DNA of 64,000 bases, taken from NCBI GenBank assembly GCA_013368315.1, contig JAACJM010000025.1, positions 1 to 64,000 on the forward strand, in the 5' to 3' direction. Of this stretch, positions 48,071 to 58,180 are shown in pieces; position 1 is the first letter of the stretch; the number at the start of each line of letters is the position of its first letter. A program made the position numbers and the translations under genes. The notes beneath the pieces are model-generated. The model was given only the letters and a program-made list of their open reading frames with translations. It ran no database searches and was not told the origin of the DNA. This DNA is from Tetrapyrgos nigripes (lineage: Eukaryota; Basidiomycota; Agaricomycetes; Agaricales; Campanellaceae).

Positions 48071-48469
48071 TGTCATGAAGTCTATATTTGGTACTATTTA
48101 TTTCCTTTTATCTCCACATCCTCGGATCTCCATACCATTCCTCGGACCTTTACACCATATGACTCATGTTCCACATGCTATGCACCGGACCTTTCATTTC
48201 TCCGATACAGCTTCTTTTACAGCTCTCTTTACAGCTTCCATGACAGCTTTACTTTACAGCTTTACCTTTACATATATAAACCCTGTCCTGACACCTGGTT
48301 CCCCATCTTGACCTCTTTGTCATTGGGACCAGGTGTGTATTCCCCTTTTTACTAGTTCTTTCACCTTTACTGATAGGCACTGTAGTTTCAGTACTCACTG
48401 CTGTCTGTTAGTCGAGTCGAGCCTGTAGCTCCTCGTTATCGCTATCTAAGCGCTCGCCTCTTTGTGACA
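48071..48469 (+). repeat. 3' LTR of the chromovirus
   Basis: 399 bp; apart from lacking the 58-bp internal duplication it differs from the 5' LTR at about seven positions, all transitions, six of them at CpG. Confidence 0.9.
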
Positions 48470-50398
48470 GTCTGCTTCAAGTATTAGGACTAAAGATGCA
48501 GGAAGGAAAAAGCCAGCATGACATCTTATATGGCTATCTTCAAGGCAATCAAAACCCTCTTCTTTTTATCTTCAATAATTTTGAAACACCTTGGAATTAT
48601 AAGGATGCAAGAACAGAGGTCAAGCATTTTATTGAAAAGATTGCTGAGTTCAGCTGTGTCACTCTCATTGTCACCATGAGAGGCATGGAAGGGCCAGGAG
48701 ACATTACATGGAGGATACTTGGAGAATCTCAGATTCCAGTGCTATCAAGGGAAGCAGCTAGAGAAGCATTCTACCAGATTTCCAGAAAGCTCAAAACAGA
48801 GGATCATTCTGAAAAAATTGATCATCTCAATGATCAGTTGGACTGTGTTCCTCTGGCAATTAGACTCATAGCCCAGCTTGCCAAAAAGATTAGTCTAGAG
48901 AATTTGCTCAGGAGATGGAATGAGTTAAAGACTAAAATACTCTCAGAGTCTGGAGCACAGCCAGGAAAACTCACAAATGTGGAATTTTCTATAGAATTAT
49001 CTGTCAGACTTCTTGATCCAGCTGCAAAAGATCTCTTGGGAGCATTGTCATACTTACCAAATGGGATACCTTACTGGAACCAAACACTGAGCAAGATGTT
49101 GCCTGATGTTCCAGAGCCAGAAATCAAAGTATTTCAATTGCTGGATTGCTCACTTGTGCTTGAAAAAAGTGATGCACTCATGATGCTAGCACCAGTCAGA
49201 GAGTACATTTCAGCTAGATATAATATCTCAGACTTCTTCCATAGCCAGATTGAGGTATTTTATGTGGAAATGACAGAAATTGTATCAACTGATACAAAAC
49301 CAAGGGAAGATTTGGATTTGCATATGTTGAATCTTTTTAAGATATTTGCCCAATATGAAGGTCAGGGAGGGCAAGAAAAGGCTGCGTACTGTCTTCAAAC
49401 TTTGGGGTATATATATTATGATCAAGACAAGTACATTAATGCTGCAAAATTCTTGGCAGAAGCTAGAGTCAAGTTGCAAGACATCAATGATAAATATCAG
49501 GCAGCAGAAGATGGGTGAAATTCACAGAATGCAAAGCAGATACAAAGAAGCAATATCCATGATATCAGAAGCCAAATATCAGTTTCAGAAGATGGGCAAT
49601 GATAAGAGTACTGCAAACTGTTTGTGGAGTCTGGGTGACATTTATAGAATGCAAGGCAAATATAGTGATGCAACAGAGACACTGTCAGAAGCCAGGGTTC
49701 TTTCTCAGAGTATAGGTGACCAGAATCGCACTGCACACTGTTTGTGGAGCCTGGGTAACATTTACAATATGCAATCCAAATATAGTGAGGCCACAGAAAC
49801 ACTATCAGAAGCCAGAGTTCTGTACCAGAGCATAGAAAGTCAGAGTGGTACTGCAAAATGCTTGTGGAGCCTGGGAGAAATGTACGGGATGCAAAGCAAA
49901 TATAGTGAGGCCACAGAAGCACTGTCTGAAGCCAAGGATTTGTACCAAAGCATAGGAGATCAGAGAGGTACTGCAGAGTGTTTCAAAGTCCTTGGACAGA
50001 TACTGTACTCACAGGATCGATTGGATGAGGCTATACCATCAATCCTCGAAGCATATAGAATTAATTCCTATTTAAATGATATTCGTGAGATGTGTAGATG
50101 TTTGGAAGACTCAGGAGATATATATAGAAGAATGGGTCAATATGAGCTGGCAAAGCAAGCCTTCATAGATGCACTGGGATCTTACTCCCAGCTTCAGTCT
50201 ACAGATCATTATTCTATGGGATGGTGTCTTTATCATTTTGGTAGGCTTTTTAAGGACATGGGTGAGTTTACTGAGGCTACAAAGAGGTTCCAGGAAGCTA
50301 TGGATATCTTTGTATCTCATGGGAATTTGGATCAATATGTGCCTATGTGTGAAAAAGCTCTGAAGGGAATGGAGAGTCTCATTGAGGTTGCTGAGTAA
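48470..50398 (+). pseudogene. NB-ARC/TPR NOD-like receptor, 3' part
   Basis: This resumes the frame cut at 42087 (CTT CAA GTA, LLQVLGLK), after the duplicated GTCTG. The rest of the nucleotide-binding domain follows: PLLFIFNNFETPWN (Walker-B-like), SCVTLIVTMRGMEGPG, DQLDCVPLAIRLIAQLAKK (GLPL-like) and the winged-helix region to EYISARYN. From about 49360 come tetratricopeptide repeats of about 40 residues, at least eight, several almost identical (CLWSLGxIYxMQxKYSEATE). At about 49515 the frame shifts, apparently by a small deletion near YQAAE, and the remaining repeats run to TAA 50398. TPR arrays in fungal NLRs are the likely ligand-sensing part. Confidence 0.8.
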
Positions 50399-50709
50399 AT
50401 GTGTATCTTTTTTTAAACCAGTTCTCTTTGACATGTAGTATTGTGCACCAATTTGATTTGACCATATACATAGCTCTGATCTGGTCATTATCTACTTTCT
50501 CTTGAAAGCTTTTGAATAGTTGAAAATTTGAAAACCTGAAAGACTCACCATAAGTACAGTAAATACTAGGTAGCTCTTGACCTTTTCACTTACAACCTGT
50601 GATGAATAAAATTTCTCCATCAACATATTAAGATCTGCATGAGAAAGTTCCTCACTTGTTGCTATGGTAACTCCACAACTGTACCCCAAGATTTGCCCAT
50701 TTGAACCTT

Positions 50710-51417
50710 GATGAGTTGACTGGTCTCTTCAGATTGCTGAATTTGCAGGTCTGAAATGCTACATTAGTACTTAGTGAAACATTGATCTGTTCAAATTGCT
50801 GAGTTGGTAGGTATGAAAATGCTACATTAGGACTTAGTGAATTGTTGATCTTTTCAGATTGCTGAATTGGTAGGTCTGAAAATGCTACATTAGTACTTAG
50901 TGACTCGTTGGTCTGTTCAAATTAGACAGTTTGTGCTTTTTGGTCACGTGTGAGATCCACGTTGCGTGTTTCTGCTGTGACTGAAAATTATGTTGCGCAT
51001 TTGCTGGTACTGTCGTGTTGTTTCTGTCCTTCTGCCATCACACGTAATCACTATGTCTCTTTGAACACGTGCACAGAAAGCAAGGGATCTGCATACTGAC
51101 CAAGATACTGACCAAGAAGGCTCTGAAGAACTGTCTAACCCTGAACCCAAGCCATCTGACCACAAAGAAAATGACTTTGCTGACCACGACTTGCATATGG
51201 AAGAGGATGTGGATGTGGATGGGACGTCTGAGAAGGTTTGAGGCACTGAATGATGGCAGATGCAGGTCAAAGCACGGCCTACATGAGGTTGACATGTTGA
51301 CATGTGCAATGCATTTTTCAGTTGCGTGTGAAAAGCGCAACATACATTTCGCATGTGACCAAAAAGCGCAAACTGTCTATTGCTGAGTTGATTAGTATTT
51401 AGTGAATCTGCTCAGGA
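50710..51417. repeat. 63-bp tandem repeat, three to four units, split by a MITE
   Basis: The block GCTACATTAGNACTTAGTGA recurs at 50758, 50821 and 50884, exactly 63 bases apart, with similar sequence between (ATTGCTGAGTTGGTAGG). The last unit is interrupted by the TIR element at 50924-51378 and resumes at 51379 (ATTGCTGAGTTG...TATTTAGTGAATC). Confidence 0.75.
50924..51378. mobile_element. 455-bp TIR element (MITE) with ATT target duplication
   Basis: The left end AGACAGTTTGTGCTTTTTGG and the right end, read in reverse, AGACAGTTTGCGCTTTTTGG match. Weaker pairing continues inward about 60 bases (GGTCAC, GTTGCG). It is flanked by ATT at 50921-50923 and 51379-51381. The neighbouring 63-bp repeat unit has the uninterrupted site CAAATTGCTGAG, which fixes the duplication at 3 bp. 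There is no coding capacity. A 3-bp duplication suits CACTA- or PIF/Harbinger-type transposases, but the ends match neither by eye. Confidence 0.75.
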
Positions 51418-51459
51418 CCTGCCATCAGCAGACTATTTGGGTGGATCTTCTGCTTTGCT

Positions 51460-52363
51460 TTAGGACCCTTTTTTCCATTGAAGACCAGTTTTGTGTTCTT
51501 CTTCTGAGTATTTTTCTGTGGGTTTTGAGCATTTTTTGAGTGTCCCAGATGGAGTGGTTGTACTTCTGCTGGTTGTCCATATAGAGAAGCTGGAGGTAAA
51601 TATGTTTAGCTCAAAGCAGACAGAATTCAAGAAAGGGTTCTCACCATTCAGATTAAAACCAGAATTCTCATCAGGTTTGGCATCTGATGATGTACAGGCA
51701 CCAGTATTTGTGATACCCTTCATACACCAATCTTCCTGTGCAAAGGGATTTCCACACCCCTTCTTCTCAAACATCTGAAGGACTGCATCTAGTTCCGACT
51801 GGACTGTAGCATCTGTACGAGCTTGAGAGTGTTGTCCTTTCTCCACCTTCTTAGGATTGCTGAAGATACCAGCAGCTTGTTTCCCACATTTGGCACATAT
51901 TGTCTCCAACTCTACCCTATCATGAAAGATATGTTTACAATTTCAAGATACTACTACTCACTATGATATTCCTCCACTGAAACAAATTGCTCTTGCATGA
52001 TGACTGCCAAAATATGCTTGCATGTCTTTCCAGACTGTGTCCACTTCATACAGGAACATTGGAATGTCCCATCAGGTCTTTCTGTCACTTTATGAGATGG
52101 TACTGAGGCTTGAGATTCTGTGGAAGACTTGTGAGATGATTTGTAGTATATATTTGAAGATCTTACTGTCTTGGCCATCTGTGCCTGATTTTTCAGATTA
52201 ATAAAGACATCATAAGACGGCAAAGTGAAAATATATTGCCACATACGAGAATTACCATTGATCTTTGCATCTCCAGGCAGGTTGAAGCATAATTGAAGAT
52301 GGCTATTGTGCCCCACACTGAGTGACGAGAGCATAGCTGTATTGCCTAGATCAAGGTATTGAC
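51460..52363 (-). pseudogene. MULE transposase, 3' part with SWIM zinc finger
   Basis: The exon from about 52363 (acceptor TTTTCAG) reads LDLGNTAMLSSLSVGHNSHL, MWQYIFTLPSYDVFINLKNQ and the SWIM finger CSCMKWTQSGKTCKHILAVI (CxCx9CxH), ending near EEYH. After an intron (about 51914-51951) comes an exon with ICAKCGKQAAGI, a second small zinc-binding-like motif, and an acidic Ser-rich tail ending by 51460. SWIM fingers follow the catalytic domain in MULE transposases and assist DNA binding. The part continues the gene fragment at 58181-60858, separated by about 5.8 kb of inserted DNA. Confidence 0.7.
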
Positions 52364-52376
52364 TGAAAAGAGTCAA

Positions 52377-55300
52377 ATGGATTCAATGTGAAAACCAAAC
52401 TGATTTTGATAGTATTCTTGTGCAGCCAGCTTTCACTTCACATCAGCAATGGTGTTGTTGCCAGTAACCACTTCCCCAACATTGTATTAGAAACCATTGA
52501 GATAATCAGGACACAAATAAACCCTCACCTAATGCCACACTGCCCTGGGTCATACCCTGTACAAAAATTGTAAATGGTTCACTGTTGGCAGTATGCTTCA
52601 AGGAAGCTAGCCTCAAAGCTGTGATGATTGAGTTGGGAGAAAGAGAGGAGGCAACAAAGACATTGCAAATAGCAATAAAGTCTTTCTGCTGGAGTGCTAG
52701 AAATTGGGATTGTTAGCTGTGCCAAAACGTCAGAATACTGAAGTGCACTGTATACCAGACAAATAACTGCCAAGTACATTCCAAGTCTGGCCCAGCCTGT
52801 ATAGATGTAGCATTAATACAAAGACTTCAGCCATAAGTAAACAGGTCTATTAAGTACTTGGAGACACAGCATTAATACAAACTTGAAGACTATGTAAGAC
52901 AGTCAGTAAGTGATGAGTCTACGAATGACAAAAAGACTGTACTCACTCTCAGATGGAAATAGATGTACTCTATCTTGACTTTGGATGGTGAAGAAAAAAG
53001 ACTGGATGTAAAGTATGAGGTACAAACATTGAAGCAGCCAAGATGATCAAAGAAAAATCAAATGAGACCTAGCTGTTGATTATCAGGATTTACTTGAGGG
53101 GAAGTGCTACAATGTCAACAATGTGAAGGAAGGGATGCACAATAAATCAACATATTGAATCTACTGGGTGAGCCCCTCACATTACTCATGGAACCCCTGA
53201 TGGAATAAGAAGTGTGGAACAAGCACCGTGATAATGATTGGAAGAACTAATGGCACCCACTCCATGCTACAGGCAACTGACAATGACACATTTCACACAT
53301 GACCTTACTCTGAGCAGGGCTATAAGATTTACAGCCCCCTAGTATTCACATAGGGATGATTGACTCTCTCTAGCTCTTAGCTCTCTAGAGACAGGGTTTG
53401 TATTTAGGAGTTTGTTATGGGAGAGGTGACAGGGAGGGAGTGGTCACATGCTGAGATACCAGGAATTGGTATCTGTTTTAGCACTGTAGACTCCTGGTAG
53501 AAGTCACATGATAGAAATGACATCATATGCCAACTATTGGGAGAGTTGGGGATCCACTCCCTGGCTTGTTTCCTCATGACATCATTTACCCCTGTAGGGT
53601 ATTCTGGCTGTGTGAGGAGGTTGTAGGGTGTTCTGGAGAGACATATAAGCTTGCGTGACAGTATGTGGAGTATTTCATTCTAAATCTCTCGTGTTTTTAT
53701 TCATTTATACATGTATATTACTTGTTTCGTCATTCTCAAGCCATTGTGGCATATAGTTATAATATGTGTACATTTTAGATTGTCCAAGGTCTGTAGGTAG
53801 GATTAGAAGAAGTATAAAAATGTACTAAGTAGATTTGAAAAGACAAGACTTCCCTTTCCCATTCAATCTTCCTGTCTCAGCCACCTTCTGTAAACCCATT
53901 ATTCCATCCATCACCCATCTTTCACTCATCCCACCTCCCTCTCCAATTCCTCAGATTCTACCTACAAACCATCAACCCCTAGGAGCCACCCTCGAAGCTC
54001 AAGTCTGCTAAATCCTTGTGGATTTGGTGTAGATTTTTGAGTTCTTTATTCACCTTGCATCACATGCAATCCAATCTCATTACTTGTTTCATTATTGCTA
54101 CTACAACCTGGTTCATATCTGCCATAGATGGTCAAAGCTCAAAAAAGTACAGTGAAGGGGAAGGTTGAGATGTGAGATAAGAGAAATAACCCAAAAGCCA
54201 CAGAAAAATCTGGAAAAATGGATCTGCAGAAATGGTCAGCGTCAATTTTCACTGGGCATTGACAGTTGCAGTGAGGAGAGGACAGGAAAGAATGAAGAAT
54301 CTAGACAGTAGCTAAATGAGTGTTTGTGTAGTAGGAAGATGTGGTAGGACGCACCGTAAAAGGTCATTTACAATCAAGCTGAGAAGGTTAATCTGAGATG
54401 ATGTCCCTCTAAACCTGTCTCTACCTGACTTCTACATTCCCCTTGCCCTGTCACTTTCCTCACTGAGTCCTTATCTAAACCCTCCTCAATGATCCCCCTT
54501 CCCGTCAAATGTCGCTTGCATAAACAATGCTTTGGTGCTGAAGGGTTGTAGTGGCACTGTACTATTCACTCCATTTCCTTCTAGGCCCATAATTTGGACC
54601 AGAACAAAAGGATGAAGCAGGTTGCAGGATATGAAAAGAATGGTAGAAAGGAAAACTTACAAAAAGAAACAATGCTCACCAGAGATGAAGGTGGCCAAAT
54701 GCAGACGTGTTTAAACCAAGAGCCATTAATGCCACCTGACACTTGATTGGTTTGTTTGGTTAAGTTGTATGACAAGACACATCAGACTGACATGTCTCCA
54801 GACATGGGCCTCATTGATCTCCTCTGTTCCTTAGCTTCTGCTTCAGCCAGTCAATTGCCTTCCTCAAAAGATCTTTTATATTATTCTTAAGGCTGCATTT
54901 GCTTTGGAGTGATATGATTCTGCAAATTTTGTATGTTTATCCTCCATGTACTCCCTCATCACATAAAATTACACTCCGTGATAACTCTCACAACTCTTCC
55001 ACCTGAGTTACAACCAGATTGCAGCTCGGTTATAATCATGTTATGAGAGTTATAACCCAGTTGTATTGGACTAGTAGTCCAATATAATCCTCAAAATGGG
55101 GTTGTCATGGAGAGTAAATTTGTGTGATGCTATCAGGGAAACTGTTGGGCTAGGATTATGGCCTTGATCTTGTGGAATTGGTTCTTATAAATCATCCCAT
55201 TGAGGAATAGAAGCATTTGGGGTGATATGAACTTGCAGCTCCTGTGTGGCTATCCTCCATGTACCCCTATCAGGGAAACTGTTGGGCTAGGTTTCTGGCC

Positions 55301-55400
55301 TTGAATGTATGGGACAGAGGTTTTACAAGTGATGTGCTTCCTATAGAACATTCAATTAAGGAATAGATGGCTTTGAGGTAATATGAACACACAGTAGAAT
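52377..55400. other. Insert DNA in the MULE intron, left part
   Basis: No gene recognised. 53413 onward (TGTTATGGGAGAGG, then CATATAAGC near 53640) resembles a gypsy-type LTR, but I could not fix its other end or a target duplication. 54880-55400 contains two to three diverged units of about 138 bases: TATCAGGGAAACTGTTGGGC recurs at about 55129 and 55267, and TATCCTCCATGTAC also recurs. Short frames such as 52579-52779 and 54581-54775 (minus) show no domain. Confidence 0.45.
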
Positions 55401-55429
55401 TAGTACCCCTCATTGAACCCTTTACAGAA

Positions 55430-55860
55430 TGTTGTAGTACTGATGAAACCCATTGTAAAGCTGCTGCTAAATATATAAATGTACAAAGTACTCATTGAGC
55501 TCTTTAACAGTTCTCCTAGTACTAATCAAACCCATTGTAAAGCTCATTGTGTTAAATATGTAAAAGTAGAAGTACTCATTGAACCCTTTAATGATTCTCC
55601 TAATACTAATGAAACCCACTGCAAAGCTGATTGTGTGTCAATTGAACCCTTTAACAATTCTCCAAGTACTAATGAAACCCACTCCAAAGCTAATCTTGTG
55701 TCAATTGAACTCTTTAAGGATTATCCTAGACTAACGAAACCCACTGCAAAGCTAACTTGTGTCAATTGAACCCTTTAATGATTCTCCTAGTACTAACAAA
55801 ACCCACTGCAAAGCTGATCTTGTGTCAATTGAACCCTTCAATGATTCTCTTAGTATAAAC
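55430..55860. repeat. 63-bp minisatellite, left array
   Basis: About six units built on CTCCTAGTACTAATGAAACC and TGTGTCAATTGAACCCTTTA. Spacing is 63 or 62 bases in the right part and about 84 in the older left part. It is separated from the matching right array by the copia remnant. With 63 = 21 codons the frame stays open and reads SIEPFNNSPSTNETHCKA-like repeats. Confidence 0.8.
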
Positions 55861-55908
55861 TGTGCCACCACACAGTACATTTGAGTGACTCACTGATAAT
55901 ACTGTTTT

Positions 55909-57251
55909 ATGTCAATGGCAGAAGACCTATTCCTGATTACTGATCCAGAAGACCTCAATTCTCTATTTCTTGCCTCTGTCACATTCATGCCATCGCATAC
56001 TCCTATCCCAACAATGTCCAACAATAATAACAATCCTAACCCCATTGGTAACCCCAGCAACTATACCACTATTCAAGAGTTGCTGGATGATGTCAAGTTC
56101 AACAGCAAGAATTACATCTCTTGGGCAGTGTCAATGAAGAGGCAAGTGAAGCTGAAAGGTCTCGACTTATACTGGGAAGGACATATTACTATACCATCTG
56201 AACCTCCAAACCTCGATACATTGCTCCCTACTCCTGTCAGCAGCTGAATGCCCAACTTTCTCGAGTAAGAAATTCACGAATCAGTTGCATACCTTACGAT
56301 CTGGGATAATGTCAAGGATCCAGAATCACTTGGGTTCGACAAAGGAAAGAAGTCTCATGAACTATGGGATTTCTTGAAGAAGGAATATATGCTGGTGAGC
56401 CACTTGGCTCAACAGAGGAGGGAGGAGGCATTGCGAAGCTGCCAATATACTGGAGGTGATATTATGGGAGATAATGGGTACATGACAAAGTTTAGACTCC
56501 TAAGGAAACAGGCTACCGATGTCAGCCAAGATCAAGGACCCACAATTCCTGACTATGTTCCTTGACTCATTCCCTCATACCCCTGAATGGATTCCTATCG
56601 TGGGTTCGTTACTCACAGATACAACAGTCACATTCAACATTGCAGCCAAGTGGAAAGGAGGTGTTCAAGGCTATCCTGCATGACCAAACACTTCAATACT
56701 GTGTGGGCTTGGATTTGAGACATGGTTTATAAGGGGGAGTTGGAGTTTTGTCATACTCCTTCAGAGGAGAATCTTGCAGATGGGTTAACAAAGTCGTTGA
56801 GTTGACCATTGTTTAAGAAGTTAGTCAAAGGGCTCGGATTGACTGTAGCTAAGGACTAAGGACTCAGGGGGAGTGTTGAGAACATGAGTCCCTAGATAGG
56901 GGTAATTTCTGTTATTTCCTTTTCTGATATATCTGTTTCTTTCTTTCACCTCCTAATACTTTATACTGGTACCTATATTCGTGATTCATAGTTATCCACC
57001 TCACATATACCGACTTGTAGTGTACCTACACCCCAGTCACTTCCACTATATTCATGTGGACTCCTGGGGTGTGTATATCTCTTATTTCTTCTTATACTCT
57101 TTACTGATTATATTTATATACAGTACCTACATACATACGTACTAACATGTACCTATTCTTACAGGTACTGTATCAATCAAGTTGTTTCCACTATCTTTGT
57201 GGACTCCTGGATACCTAAATACATACATACTAACATGTATCTATTCTTACA
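55909..57251 (+). mobile_element. Ty1/copia remnant, internally deleted
   Basis: The copia gag-like start (MSMAEDLFLITDPEDLNSLF, then NYISWAVSMKRQVKLKGLDL) runs to WKGGVQG at about 56680 with stops and one frame change. Sequence then jumps to the RNase H tail (EFCHTPSEENLADGLTKSL, FKKLVKGLGLTVAKD). Protease, integrase and RT are missing. Stops in WI*DMV and LS*PLF sit where arginine is usual. A purine tract (CTCAGGGGGAG) precedes the 3' LTR. The 5' LTR was not found. The remnant lies inside the 63-bp minisatellite. Confidence 0.75.
56874..57251 (+). repeat. 3' LTR of the copia remnant
   Basis: Starts TGTTGAGAAC right after the purine tract and ends TATTCTTACA where minisatellite sequence resumes. 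It contains an internal duplication (GTGGACTCCTGG and CTAACATGTAYCTATTCTTACA both occur twice). No target duplication could be shown because the 5' side is lost. Confidence 0.65.
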
Positions 57252-57542
57252 AACCCACTGCAAGCTAATCTTGTGTCAATTGAACCCTTTAACAATTCTC
57301 CTAGTACTAACGAAACCCACTGCAAAGCTGATCATGTGTCAATTGAACCCTTTAACAATTCTCCAAGTACTAATGAAACCCACTCCAAAGCTAATCTTGT
57401 GTCAATTGAACTCTTTAAGGATTATCCTAGTACTAACGAAACCTACTGCAAAGCTAATCTTGTGTCAATTGAACCCTTTAATGATTCCCCTAGTACTAAC
57501 AAAACGCACTGCAAGGCTGATCTTGTGTCAATTGAACCCTTC
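57252..57542. repeat. 63-bp minisatellite, right array
   Basis: Four to five units at exactly 63-base spacing (GAAACCCACTG-type blocks at 57312, 57375, 57438 and 57501). It is the same family as 55430-55860, and the array is cut by the solo LTR at 57543. Confidence 0.85.
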
Positions 57543-57983
57543 TGTTGTAAACTGCTACAGTTCTTTGTCCTCCTTCTTCTTCTACTTCATTATTGAACTC
57601 ATTTTCTGATCATTCGTCTATTGCATTTCCTCTTATATTACTGACTTCAAACTTTATAAAACCTGTCAAACTCTATAATAACTGTCAATCAATCTTCCAT
57701 TCCATCGATCCTATCTTTACCCTACATTTCTCCACTTTCTCCTATGTTTCTCCTATTTCTCCTATGTTTCTCCTATCACTTATTCATTGTTCTTCTATAT
57801 AAACCACCAGACATTCTAGCTAGTCCTTTAGTTCGTTCACTTCATCTCCGCTCCATACTAGTATTATGCAGTGTAGAGCATAGTCAGCTTACTCTTACTC
57901 TCTATCTATCTTTCTATTCTCAATTGATCTTGTCTTTGTGTGACTTGGGTGGTTTGCCATCGAGTGTATCAGCAACCTTGACA
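57543..57983 (+). mobile_element. Solo LTR, second family
   Basis: 441 bp from TGTTGTAAAC to AACCTTGACA, with a TATATAAACC promoter-like box near 57797 and a pyrimidine-rich upstream half. It is flanked by CTTC on both sides (57539-57542, 57984-57987), after which minisatellite-like AATGAAACCCACTTC resumes. A 4-bp duplication is slightly short for LTR elements. No internal region adjoins it. Confidence 0.55.
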
Positions 57984-58180
57984 CTTCAATGAAACCCACT
58001 TCAAAGAATCATAAGGACACTTAATCATGAATAAGTTGTAGATCTAGGGAAATATCAAGGCCATACTACTACATAGCATGGATTGCACAAGGTTACTTTT
58101 CATGAGAAAAATATGGTTACTGCTGGCTGGTCATAGGGGTGCTCATACTATGGCTTCTACAAGGACATTTAACTACTTAC

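Larger units (their letters stand above)
42088..48469 (+). mobile_element. Ty3/gypsy chromovirus retrotransposon, complete structure
   Basis: 6,382 bp bounded by LTRs that start TGTCATG and end TTTGTGACA. It is flanked by the 5-bp target duplication GTCTG (42083-42087 and 48470-48474). Internal order: gag with CCHC knuckle, protease (VDSGATGLF), reverse transcriptase (YLDD), RNase H, integrase (HHCC and DDE) and chromodomain, the diagnostic order of Ty3/gypsy chromoviruses. A purine tract precedes the 3' LTR. Multiple in-frame TGA codons and one frameshift make it non-autonomous. The two LTRs differ at only about seven positions, so insertion is fairly recent. It splits an NLR gene in the same orientation. 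Confidence 0.95.

Noticed and set aside
50924..51378. TA target duplication (Tc1/mariner type) for the TIR element
   Set aside because: Removing the element with a TA duplication would leave CAAATTATTGCTGAG, whereas the sister repeat has CAAATTGCTGAG, which requires a 3-bp ATT duplication.
53413..53770. Additional gypsy LTR
   Set aside because: The start and TATA-like region look right, but neither the 3' end nor a target duplication could be fixed, so it is mentioned only within the insert description.
55430..57542. CRISPR array
   Set aside because: The repeats are continuous degenerate units with no unique spacers, in a eukaryotic genome.
55479..57596. Two genuine genes encoding 21-residue repeats
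   Set aside because: A 63-base period keeps frames open by itself. No start context, signal peptide or exon structure supports coding, so it is listed as a minisatellite with a test proposed.
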